A stretch of DNA of 39,680 bases, from the NCBI GenBank assembly GCA_051745395.1, contig JBNJEA010000010.1, positions 1 to 39,680 of the forward strand, in the 5' to 3' direction. The translations under genes were made by a program, and so were the position numbers. Under the pieces are notes generated by a model that was not told where the DNA came from, ran no database searches, and saw only the letters and a program-made list of their open reading frames with translations. How positions within the stretch are numbered: position 1 is the stretch's first letter; the number at the start of each line of letters is the position of its first letter. This DNA is from JBNJEA01 sp051745395 (GTDB lineage: Bacteria > Desulfobacterota > Desulfobacteria > Desulfobacterales > Desulfosalsimonadaceae). Positions 16,245-23,700 of the stretch are shown one piece after another.

Positions 16245-17947
16245 TGGTTTGTTTCACCGCTTAAGTCGTCAATTACGGTTAGTCGGGTGTAGCTGTTGAT
16301 CGCTGCATATTCGGCGAAAAACCGGTCCAGAATGCCGGAGAAGAGGAAAAAATCCCCTCTGGAAGCAAAATTGGCCGAATTGATTTTTATTTCGATCTCG
16401 AATCCCCGGATGACACCCCCCCGGATGACCCGGTTGCCGGGTTTGCACGACACGCTGCCAATGGCCTGGATGCGTTTGAGATTGGCCTGCACGACGCCCT
16501 GCTCCTGCATGGCGGAAAATACGTATAAGCGCAGAAGCGTTTGCAGGCTGTCGGCGTCCGTGATGGACATCAGGTTGACGGACAGATGCGAGAGCAGGTT
16601 CCACAGGAGGTTGCGATCCAGGGGCGGATGCGCCATTTTGGTCGGGTAGCGGATGTTTTTAAATGTGCACAGCTCGGGAGAACTGCTGGTGGCCTTGCAT
16701 ATATCGCCGGCCTGAAGTGCGGCCGGCCGATCGCCGTTGGTGCAGAGCAGATCGATGGAGAGCGTCTCTGTGCGGACCGGATTTTCTTCCGGGTATCCCA
16801 CCCCGATAAACATTCGGGGCGTCTGGACGTGCGCGCCCATGCGCCGGCGCACAAAATACCGGCCATTGGCCTCCTTGTTGGCCGAGGCTTTCTGGAAATT
16901 TTCAAACGGCTTGTACTCGCGCTTCTGCACCGTCCCCTGGACAATGCCCAGCACCTTTTCCACGGAAAATACGCTGTAATGGTCCCGGTCTTTGCCCGAG
17001 GGAATGATCCGGTATTCGCTCTGCCGGTGATCCAAGGTGATGGGGACCGCCTCGTGGGCAAACAGGTTGATGGCGGGCACGACAAAAAGGGCAAAGCTCT
17101 CGGCTTTTATGTCCCGGGGCATTTTCTCCGGTTTCTGCAGCTCGAATTCCACGGCGAAGCGTTCGCCTGTTCCGCGATCCCGCCATTGGTCCCAGCCGTA
17201 AAGGTCCAGAAACAGAAACTGCTCCGGCAGAATAAAGTATTCCTGGAGCAGGCGGTAGATCGACAGGGACTGCCCGGGATAGGGCAGGAGAGGGGCGTGA
17301 TCCCCGCTCAGGCTGTTTTTGAGAAAGCTTGCGGGCACTGCCGCCGGCTGCCCGTCCTTTTCCGGCACGAAGCGGATGCGTGACGTATGCCGCTCAAGTA
17401 AGGCATAAAGATCCGACGCCTCTCCGATAGCTCCCGGCAGGTGCAGGCGCAGCCGCGAGGGCTGCCACTGGTCAAGGGTGAGGCCGGAGAGTTGAAAGTG
17501 GATGCGCAGCAGGGGGTTTTGGCCGATTTTCTCTTCTGTCTCCACTGCCGTGATCCGCAGGGGGTGGACCTCGATATCCCCGCAGGTCTGGAACCGGCAG
17601 GGTTTGTCTTTTACCGGGATGGAGTCAATGGCGGTTCCCGAGGCGATGGTAAAGCTCTGCCTGAGGTTGGGTTTGGGGGTGAACGCCATCAGCGTGGCTG
17701 CGGGGATCGGCTGCAGGTAATGGGGAAACACGAGCTGCATGAGCCCCTGGATGATTTCCGGAAAATCATCGTCGAGCTTTTCCCTGAGCATGCCGGTCAT
17801 AAAGGCCGTGCCCTCGAGAAGGCGCTCCACATCCGGGTCCTGGGACGCTCCGGTCAGCATGGGCGCAAGCGCGGGGTGGGCCTCGGCAAACTCCACCGCC
17901 AGCTCCCTGAGCAGCTGCAGTTCCTCCTGGTAGTATTTCTGCGTCAT
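16208..17947 (-). CDS. tssF: T6SS baseplate protein TssF
   Basis: This 579-residue TssF (ImpG/VasA family) is a baseplate component. It opens with the diagnostic YYQEELQLLRELAVEFA and AHPALAPMLTGASQDPDVERLLEG, contains FPHYLQPIPAATLMAF and later FFLFLDLYGW-like strands, and ends with a gp6-like segment including FSRGDFFLFSGILDRFFAEYAA-type sequence before the tssG overlap. Two TssF per TssG form the wedge with TssE. It starts at ATG 17947, only 6 bp after tssE, and overlaps tssG by 37 bp. Confidence 0.96.
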   Translation of the reverse strand: MTQKYYQEELQLLRELAVEFAEAHPALAPMLTGASQDPDVERLLEGTAFMTGMLREKLDDDFPEIIQGLMQLVFPHYLQPIPAATLMAFTPKPNLRQSFTIASGTAIDSIPVKDKPCRFQTCGDIEVHPLRITAVETEEKIGQNPLLRIHFQLSGLTLDQWQPSRLRLHLPGAIGEASDLYALLERHTSRIRFVPEKDGQPAAVPASFLKNSLSGDHAPLLPYPGQSLSIYRLLQEYFILPEQFLFLDLYGWDQWRDRGTGERFAVEFELQKPEKMPRDIKAESFALFVVPAINLFAHEAVPITLDHRQSEYRIIPSGKDRDHYSVFSVEKVLGIVQGTVQKREYKPFENFQKASANKEANGRYFVRRRMGAHVQTPRMFIGVGYPEENPVRTETLSIDLLCTNGDRPAALQAGDICKATSSSPELCTFKNIRYPTKMAHPPLDRNLLWNLLSHLSVNLMSITDADSLQTLLRLYVFSAMQEQGVVQANLKRIQAIGSVSCKPGNRVIRGGVIRGFEIEIKINSANFASRGDFFLFSGILDRFFAEYAAINSYTRLTVIDDLSGETNQWPIRIGKKQIN

Positions 17948-17953
17948 AAAAGC

Positions 17954-18367
17954 CTATATCAGATCGATTTTTCCTTCAGGGTCCACCACGGTTTCAAACG
18001 AGATATCCATGTCCGCATTGGGCACCCGGAGTTTTCCCTCGATTTTGAATTTCAGTTTCAGGACCTTGTCATCCTTGGGCAGAACCTCGATTCGGGTCTG
18101 CGTGAGCCGGGGTTCGTACTTTTCCACCACCTGCTCAATGTGTCGTGCCAGCTCGTCATAGGTCATTTCGTCAAAGGAGCGGATCATGTTCGTAAAATCC
18201 GGCAGCCCCAGATCCTCGGCAATCAAGGCGCTGCCCTGCCGGGTGTTGAGCAGGGCCTTTAAATGCTCAAGCACCGAGGCCATGACCAGATCGGCATTCC
18301 AGACGCCTCTGCGGTCCGGGTCCTGTTCGTATGCGCGCAGCCGCTCAAGCAGCCTGAGCCCTTCCAT
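17954..18367 (-). CDS. tssE: T6SS baseplate protein TssE (gp25-like)
   Basis: This 137-residue gp25-like protein nucleates sheath assembly on the baseplate. It has an N-terminal LLERL helix, LNTRQGSALIAEDLGLPDF (the conserved RxG and GLPDF elements), a central helical part, and C-terminal strands (RIEVLPKDDKVLKLKFKIEG). Its ribosome site AAAGGAG lies at about 18381-18387, just beyond a 42-bp palindrome in the 145-bp gap from hcp. This is the largest gap in the core operon after the hcp gene, so tssE onward may be expressed separately from hcp. It is followed 6 bp later by tssF. Confidence 0.94.
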   Translation of the reverse strand: MEGLRLLERLRAYEQDPDRRGVWNADLVMASVLEHLKALLNTRQGSALIAEDLGLPDFTNMIRSFDEMTYDELARHIEQVVEKYEPRLTQTRIEVLPKDDKVLKLKFKIEGKLRVPNADMDISFETVVDPEGKIDLI

Positions 18368-18395
18368 TTCCGCGGATGCTCCTTTGAACGTTTAT

Positions 18396-18438
18396 ATTCA
18401 CAATTCACAATTGCCAATTGCCAATTGTGAATTGTGAA
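18396..18438. repeat. Six heptamers forming a near-perfect 42-bp palindrome
   Basis: Plus-strand 18396-18437 is exactly (ATTCACA)2(ATTGCCA)2(ATTGTGA)2. Shifted by one base, 18397-18413 is the perfect reverse complement of 18422-18438 (17 bp). The eight-base centre also pairs except for one C-C mismatch, giving a 42-bp palindrome. It lies between hcp and tssE, 9 bases upstream of the tssE ribosome site. In mRNA it would form a long hairpin. No U-tract follows, so it is more likely a processing, stability or translation element than an intrinsic terminator. Confidence 0.9.
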
Positions 18439-18453
18439 CGGGGCATACGCCCG

Positions 18454-18509
18454 CTTCCGTCTTCCGCCCTCTGTCTTCCGTCTTCCGACTTCTGACTTCC
18501 GTCTTCTTT
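18454..18509. repeat. Eight CT-rich tandem heptamers
   Basis: Consecutive 7-bp units on the plus strand: CTTCCGT, CTTCCGC, CCTCTGT, CTTCCGT, CTTCCGA, CTTCTGA, CTTCCGT, CTTCTTT. The array ends three bases before the hcp stop codon (513-515) and is separated by about 16 bp from the palindromic heptamer array. On the mRNA strand it is purine-rich (GGAAG repeats that resemble ribosome-site cores). The unit length equals that of the neighbouring array, suggesting a shared expansion mechanism. Confidence 0.9.
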
Positions 18510-18512
18510 CCT

Positions 18513-19001
18513 CTACGCCTTCGGCGCTTTCCAGTCGTCCTCGGACTCGATGCCGTCGGGCTCGTAGGTCCAGATGATCTTGGAATAGGTGAACTGCAGA
18601 ACTTCCATATCCTGGTAGGGCTTGTTTTCCTCCAAAAACGTCAGGGGCTTGTAGGACTTTGTGGAGACCAGGATGGCATTTTCCATCTTGATGGTGAAAT
18701 AGTGCTCTTCCTGCCCCTTTTCATTGATCCGGTAGTAGTCGATCTCCACCGTCTTGAACTGCTCGCCGCTGCAGCAGGCCTGGTAGAGCTTGGGCGTGGC
18801 CTTGTCAAAATGCTTGGTCACCTTCAGGGGATGGTGGATCCGCTGGCCGGTGGGCAGGCCGGTATGCGTGTCCTTGGGGATCTCGATTTCATGATCGATG
18901 GCATACACCAGAATCATGTCTTCCCGCCCGCTTTGGGTGCAGTCGCCGTCGATTTTGCCCTGGTTGTTGCCTTCCAGGGTCATGTAGCTCGTCATTGCCA
19001 T
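18513..19001 (-). CDS. hcp: T6SS tube protein Hcp (TssD)
   Basis: This 162-residue Hcp builds the hexameric inner tube propelled by the sheath. It matches the family throughout: an N-terminal MTSYMTLEGNNQGKIDGDC, the AIDHEIEIP strand, HHPLKVTKHFDKATPKLYQAC, the YYRINEKGQEEHYFTIKMENA core, and a C-terminal TYSKIIWTYEPDGIESEDDW. A strong AAGGAGA eight bases before ATG 19001 fits high expression. It is followed by heptamer arrays and a long palindrome, which could set its mRNA level apart from tssE. There is no C-terminal effector extension. Confidence 0.97.
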   Translation of the reverse strand: MAMTSYMTLEGNNQGKIDGDCTQSGREDMILVYAIDHEIEIPKDTHTGLPTGQRIHHPLKVTKHFDKATPKLYQACCSGEQFKTVEIDYYRINEKGQEEHYFTIKMENAILVSTKSYKPLTFLEENKPYQDMEVLQFTYSKIIWTYEPDGIESEDDWKAPKA

Positions 19002-19058
19002 GGTCGGTTTCTCCTTTGCTGCTTGTTTCGATTCGGTTTTATGTTGATCAGAGCCGTG

Positions 19059-20546
19059 CTATTCCTTGTCGAGCTTGCCCACCAGCGAAAGCGTAAAGCT
19101 CGCCCCCATGTATTTGAAATGGGGCATCACTTTAAGCGATACACTGTACCAGCCCGGGTCTCCGGCCACGTCCTCCACATTGATCTGCGCACGGCGCAGG
19201 GGACGGCGCGAACGCACGCCGGCGGCCGGGCTTTCCTGATCGGCCACATACTGGCGGATCCACTTGTTGAGTTCATCTTCCAGGTCCCCGCGCTGTTTCC
19301 ATGTGCCGATGTTTTCGCGCTGGATGACCTTGATATAATGCGACAGCCGGTTGACGACAAACATGTAGGGCAGCTGCATGCCCAGCTTGTAATTCATCTC
19401 GGCTTCCTTACCTTCCGGGGTATTGCCGAACGATTTGGCTTTCTGGCAGGAGTTGGCGGAGAAAAACGAGGCGTTGTCGCTGCCCTTGCGCATGGTCAGA
19501 CCAATAAAGCCCTCCTCTGCAAGCTCATACTCCCGGCGTTCGGATAAGAGTACCTGGGTGGGGATTTTGCTCTGAATCGCGCCCATGGCTTCATAGTTGT
19601 AGACGGGCAGGTCATCCACGGAGCCGCCGCCCTGGGGCCCGATGATGTTGGCGCACCATCGGTACTTGGCAAAGCTGTCGGTCAGCCGGGAGGCAAAGGC
19701 GAATGCCGTGTTGCCCCAGAGAAAGCTGGAACCCCCGCCGGAGACATCTTCGCTGAAGTTGAAGGATTTGGCCGGCACGGTGTCCTCGCCGTAAGGCAGG
19801 CGAAGGAGGAACTTGGGCAGGGTGAGCCCCACGTAGCGGGCATCCTCGGATTCCCTGAACGATCGCCACTTGGCGTACTGGGGGCCCTCGAAAAGCGAGG
19901 CCATGTCTTTGAGGTTGGGCAGTTCCTCAAAGGATTCAATGCCGAAAAATTCCGGCCCGGCCGCGGAAATAAAGGGGGCATGGGACATGGCCGCGACACT
20001 GGCGATATTCTGCAGCAGCTTCATGTCCTGGGGGCCGGGGCCGAAGTCGTAGTTGCCGATGATGGCGCCGTAGGGCTCGCCGCCGAACTGGCCGTATTCC
20101 TTGGTATAGACGGTTTGGTACAGGCCGGACTGCGGAATCTCGGGTGCGTCTTCAAAATCGTCGAGCAGGTCCTGTTTGCTGGCATTGACAAAGGAGATCT
20201 TGATGTTTTCCCTGAAATCCGTGTTGTCCACCAGGTATTTGAGCGAACGCCACCCTGACTCGAGTTTCTGGAAATCCTCTTGGTGCAGGATCTCGTTGAC
20301 CTGGGTGGAGAGTTTCCGGTCCAGGTCGGCAATCATCTCGTCCACCATCCCCTTGCTGACTTTCTCTCCCTCGCGCTCGGGTTTGAGCAGCTCGTCGATA
20401 AAGGCCTGGATGCCGGTTTTGGTAATGGAGTAAGACTCGTCCGAGGGCGAAATCTTGGTCGCACCGAGGATTTCATCGATCAGCGACCCCTCTTCGCCGG
20501 CTGCCCCTTGCTTTTCTTGTTGTTGATCTTTTTCTTCTTCAGCCAT
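19059..20546 (-). CDS. tssC: T6SS sheath large subunit TssC
   Basis: This 495-residue TssC (VipB/ImpC) forms the contractile sheath with TssB. Diagnostic segments include the WRSLKYLVDNTDFRENI stretch, EPYGAIIGNYDFG, AAMSHAPFISAAGPEFFG, FLLRLPYGEDTVPAKSFNF, FLWGNTAFAFASRL and a C-terminal EDVAGDPGWYSVSLKVMPH. An extra GTG immediately precedes the ATG at 20546. I prefer the ATG because AAGGAG then sits 7 bases away. The first 20 residues are Gln/Glu-rich and probably disordered. It is 7 bp after tssB, the usual tssBC pair. Confidence 0.97.
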   Translation of the reverse strand: MAEEEKDQQQEKQGAAGEEGSLIDEILGATKISPSDESYSITKTGIQAFIDELLKPEREGEKVSKGMVDEMIADLDRKLSTQVNEILHQEDFQKLESGWRSLKYLVDNTDFRENIKISFVNASKQDLLDDFEDAPEIPQSGLYQTVYTKEYGQFGGEPYGAIIGNYDFGPGPQDMKLLQNIASVAAMSHAPFISAAGPEFFGIESFEELPNLKDMASLFEGPQYAKWRSFRESEDARYVGLTLPKFLLRLPYGEDTVPAKSFNFSEDVSGGGSSFLWGNTAFAFASRLTDSFAKYRWCANIIGPQGGGSVDDLPVYNYEAMGAIQSKIPTQVLLSERREYELAEEGFIGLTMRKGSDNASFFSANSCQKAKSFGNTPEGKEAEMNYKLGMQLPYMFVVNRLSHYIKVIQRENIGTWKQRGDLEDELNKWIRQYVADQESPAAGVRSRRPLRRAQINVEDVAGDPGWYSVSLKVMPHFKYMGASFTLSLVGKLDKE

Positions 20547-20556
20547 CACGTACTCC

Positions 20557-21057
20557 TTATTCGTCTAGTCCGAGTTCTTTCAGCAGCCGCTGCCGGGTAC
20601 CTTCATCGGCAACGATCTCCTGGAGTTTTTTGCGAAACACGGGCGTGTTGCCCAGCGGGCCTTTCAGTGCTGTCAGGGCCTCCCTCAGCTGTTTGAGCTG
20701 GGCCAGCTCGGGGACTTTTTCAACGATCTGGTCCGGGTCAAAATCCTTGATGCTCTCAAAGTTCATGTTGACCGTCAGTTCCTCGCCTTCCTCCTGATCG
20801 CCGCCTTCCTTGGCCATTTTATTGGGCACATTGAAGGTGAGATTCAGGTCCTGGGCCTTTAACACGTCGTTGAAATTGTTTTTGTCCACATTGATCGGCT
20901 CCCGGTCTTCTAGCATCCGCTCATCTTCCTGTAATGTGAAATCGCCCATCACCATGATTTTAAGCGGCAGCTCAACCTCCTCCTTTGCATCTCCGGTCGC
21001 CGGCTTATAGGTAATGTTCACGCGTTCTTTAGGGGCGACGGATCCTTCTTTAGCCAT
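20557..21057 (-). CDS. tssB: T6SS sheath small subunit TssB
   Basis: This 166-residue TssB (VipA/ImpB) is the sheath partner of TssC. It carries the family's KERVNITYKPATGDAKEEVELPLK-type start, MVMGDF, ERMLEDREPINVDKNNFNDVL, the LTVNMNFESIKDFDPDQIV segment and a C-terminal helix. A near-ideal AGGGAGG lies upstream of ATG 21057. It is 71 bp after tssA and 7 bp before tssC. Confidence 0.97.
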   Translation of the reverse strand: MAKEGSVAPKERVNITYKPATGDAKEEVELPLKIMVMGDFTLQEDERMLEDREPINVDKNNFNDVLKAQDLNLTFNVPNKMAKEGGDQEEGEELTVNMNFESIKDFDPDQIVEKVPELAQLKQLREALTALKGPLGNTPVFRKKLQEIVADEGTRQRLLKELGLDE

Positions 21058-21128
21058 GATTTCCCTCCCTTTTTTATTGGTAAGCTATGTTTCGGCCTGA
21101 TTTTGGTTCAGGGCACCCCGGCCGTCCA

Positions 21129-22862
21129 TCAGGTGCCCGAAATTTTGCAGGCAGCTGCCGGATTGATGCGGGCAATCCGGTCAAACACCGCAACGGCCTG
21201 ATCCTTGAACTGCTGGCGGGAGCAGTCGCTGAAGCCGGCATAAATAAGTTGGAGCCCCTGCAGGGCAAGATCCGGCTCCCAATCCTCTATCCCGTGGGAT
21301 TGAATCAACGATTCCAGGGTTTCAAGCTGCGGCAGGGCCGGTTCCACCTTGCCGGCATCAAGGAGCACGCGGCACAAGCCGATCCGAAAGATGAGCGCAT
21401 CCCGGCCGGAGGCGGACGAGGCCAGGCTGTCCTGCAACAGCTGAACCGCCTCCACCACCTTTTTGTTTTGAACCAGTTCCAGGGCCTCGGTCTCTATCTC
21501 CGCATGGCGGCTGTCCGCTTTCTGGGCTGTGCTGCCGGCGGGCGCGGCAAGGGCGGCCTCGGCCGCGCCCGTGCCGGTAATCGTTTTGATCCATTGCCGG
21601 GTTTCTGCGTCGCAAAACGGGGTGCCGTCGGAAAATGCCAGGTTTTCTATGCCGGGCAGCCGTTTGACAAACATGGCCGTCTCCTGGCAGAGCATTTCGC
21701 GGGCGGCTCCATACTTGTCCCCCAGGGCTTGAAGGCCCTGGGCGGAAAAACGGCTTAAATCCAGCCAGAAAAGGTGCTCGCGAAGCCGGGCTTCAGCGGA
21801 GATCACCGCATTTTCGTAGTCGCGTTCGGCTATTTGCTGTTCCAGCCGGTTTTTGATCATGGGGTCCGGCGGGGGCAGCGGGGTTTTATTTTCTTCCTGA
21901 ACCATGGGCAGCGAATCGATGGTCAGCCAGGCCTGGATCCGGTTGAGACGGTAAGGCAGGGGGTTGGCGGCGTTGCCATTCAGATAATAGCGGGAGAGCC
22001 GGCCAAGTATGTCCAGGGTTGAACTGAGGGTTTTGTTGGCCTCTTTGTCGGATTCGGGTTCCTGGGTCATTGCCGGCGGCGCGGAAGGAGCGGGCTCGCG
22101 CTTTGCGGCGGGCGCCGGCTTCGGCGCGGCTTTTTCCGCCGGCGCATCGGCCGGAGTATCGGCTGGCCGCTCTGCTTTACCCGCATCCGGGCCTTCCGCC
22201 GTGCTTTTTGGGCCCTCGCCGGCTTCAGTGGATTGCGTCGATTCAGGCGCGGGCGTTTCCGGTGACGGGGCCGGAATGTTTTCGGCAGCCGGTTCCGGTT
22301 CCGGCTCGGACTCGGGCTGGGCGGCTTCAACGGGAAATTGATCCACCCGCTGGATCAATGGGCGCAGAATGGGGGCATCGTCTGTTTTTTCGGCCAGCAG
22401 TCCATCGAGTTCGCTCAGCGTCTGTTTGATGGCGTCAACGGTTTGCGGCGGCACGGGTGCGGGCTCATGGTTTTTGAGAAATGCTTCCGCATGTTCATAC
22501 CACCATCGAAGGGCGTTGATGCGTCCCTTTTTGCGTTTTTTGGGCGGATAAAAGGTGTCCCAGTAATTTTCCACCAGGTCCTTGATCACCCGGGTGCCCT
22601 GCTGCAAGCCTTCGAGCTGGCGGGTTTTCATCAAGGCCTCGGCCATGTAGGCGGCGACAAGGATATTTTTGGATTTTTCGGAGAGAATCCGACCGCTCAG
22701 ATCCAGCACCCGGTTCCAGTTCACCTGGCCCGCCTGGTCCGTGACGACAGAGAGCTTGTCGATTTCATTCTGGATCTCTTCAAATTCCGGCAGATAGGTG
22801 GTGTCTTTCCCGGTCGGAGACTCTTCGCTGATCGGGGTTTTCCCCAGAGATAATATATCCAT
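21129..22862 (-). CDS. tssA: T6SS protein TssA (ImpA/VasJ type)
   Basis: This 577-residue TssA coordinates tail priming and sheath polymerisation. The N-terminal ImpA_N-like domain (about 1-135) includes PTGKDTTYLPEFEEIQNEID, YWDTFYPP and RINALRWWYEHAE. Residues about 185-270 are an Ala/Pro/Glu-rich disordered linker, then a SRYYLNGNAANPLPYRLNRIQAWL segment typical of the VasJ-type C-terminal family (about 280-570). It lies 68 bp after tagF and 71 bp before tssB. The C-terminal sequence runs to GT at 21129 with no truncation evident. Confidence 0.92.
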   Translation of the reverse strand: MDILSLGKTPISEESPTGKDTTYLPEFEEIQNEIDKLSVVTDQAGQVNWNRVLDLSGRILSEKSKNILVAAYMAEALMKTRQLEGLQQGTRVIKDLVENYWDTFYPPKKRKKGRINALRWWYEHAEAFLKNHEPAPVPPQTVDAIKQTLSELDGLLAEKTDDAPILRPLIQRVDQFPVEAAQPESEPEPEPAAENIPAPSPETPAPESTQSTEAGEGPKSTAEGPDAGKAERPADTPADAPAEKAAPKPAPAAKREPAPSAPPAMTQEPESDKEANKTLSSTLDILGRLSRYYLNGNAANPLPYRLNRIQAWLTIDSLPMVQEENKTPLPPPDPMIKNRLEQQIAERDYENAVISAEARLREHLFWLDLSRFSAQGLQALGDKYGAAREMLCQETAMFVKRLPGIENLAFSDGTPFCDAETRQWIKTITGTGAAEAALAAPAGSTAQKADSRHAEIETEALELVQNKKVVEAVQLLQDSLASSASGRDALIFRIGLCRVLLDAGKVEPALPQLETLESLIQSHGIEDWEPDLALQGLQLIYAGFSDCSRQQFKDQAVAVFDRIARINPAAACKISGT

Positions 22863-22930
22863 ACCCTCGCTCTATGGCCTGCTTTGTTTAAAAGACATTT
22901 TTAATAGTATCGGATGCTTTTACAGAATCT

Positions 22931-23692
22931 TTAGTTAGTAGCCGTATTATTTATTTTGCCGAAAGCCGCTTCCAGAAAATCCGCCGGGCCCAGCGGCCGG
23001 TAAAACAGATACAGCCTCCGGTGCCCGTCTGCCTCCTGCAGAAAGGCGCTGCCGGGCATCACCGCGATACGCTCCCGAATCGCCTTTATCCATAAAAAAC
23101 CGGCGCCGCTTTCATCCCCGGGCAATTCGCTGTCCTGTCCGTCGGCTTCCCGGAGGGTAAAAGAAAGCATTTTTTTATGGATAAACAGTGCCTTGTCAGT
23201 TGTCAGCCGGTCTTGCACGGCCGTTTCTATGGCCGCCATCCCGCTTTTGCCCGTCCAGGGCGGCGTGCCCCCAAAATCCGGCGGCGAAATCCGCTGGAAC
23301 GCTTCCTTGAATTCAGTAAAGGAGGCAAACCCCTCGCCCGTCAAATCCGCCATCGCCTGCCAGGTGCCCAGACAATAAAGGGGCAGCATATCCCATCTCC
23401 GCCGGGCGCTTTTGGGCAGGACCCCGTTTAGCGTACACAAAACAGGTGCGCTCCGGCCCGCTGCATCCCGGCTCAGCCCGATCCGTCCGCAGGTGAGCCG
23501 CGCCGCATTCGGGGAGGTCATCCAAAAACAGCTCCACAGCCGCCGGTCTTCGTGAAGCTCATGTCCGCCGGCGCTTTGCCCCCATTTATCGATCCATTGG
23601 ATCAAGGCATCAATCATGGGTTCATCCGCCTGGATCCGGATATAATCCTTGAATGACGGATGCTTGCCCCAGAATGAACGCCTCCACTTCAT
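22931..23692 (-). CDS. tagF: T6SS post-translational regulator TagF
   Basis: This 253-residue TagF (DUF2094) opens with the family signature FWGKHPSFKDYIR, followed by Trp-rich segments (IQWIDKWGQ, LWSCFWMTS, RIGLSRDAAGRSAP) and a central PPDFGG motif. In Pseudomonas and Agrobacterium TagF represses T6SS assembly, acting through Fha and opposing threonine phosphorylation by PpkA. Here it follows tssM by 8 bp, but no Fha, PpkA or PppA gene lies in the window. It is not fused to a PppA phosphatase, as happens in some species. Its partner here is therefore an open question. Confidence 0.92.
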   Translation of the reverse strand: MKWRRSFWGKHPSFKDYIRIQADEPMIDALIQWIDKWGQSAGGHELHEDRRLWSCFWMTSPNAARLTCGRIGLSRDAAGRSAPVLCTLNGVLPKSARRRWDMLPLYCLGTWQAMADLTGEGFASFTEFKEAFQRISPPDFGGTPPWTGKSGMAAIETAVQDRLTTDKALFIHKKMLSFTLREADGQDSELPGDESGAGFLWIKAIRERIAVMPGSAFLQEADGHRRLYLFYRPLGPADFLEAAFGKINNTATN

Positions 23693-23700
23693 GGCCGGCC

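Noticed and set aside
18396..18509. CRISPR array
   Set aside because: Units are 7 bp and contiguous with no spacers, and no cas genes are present.
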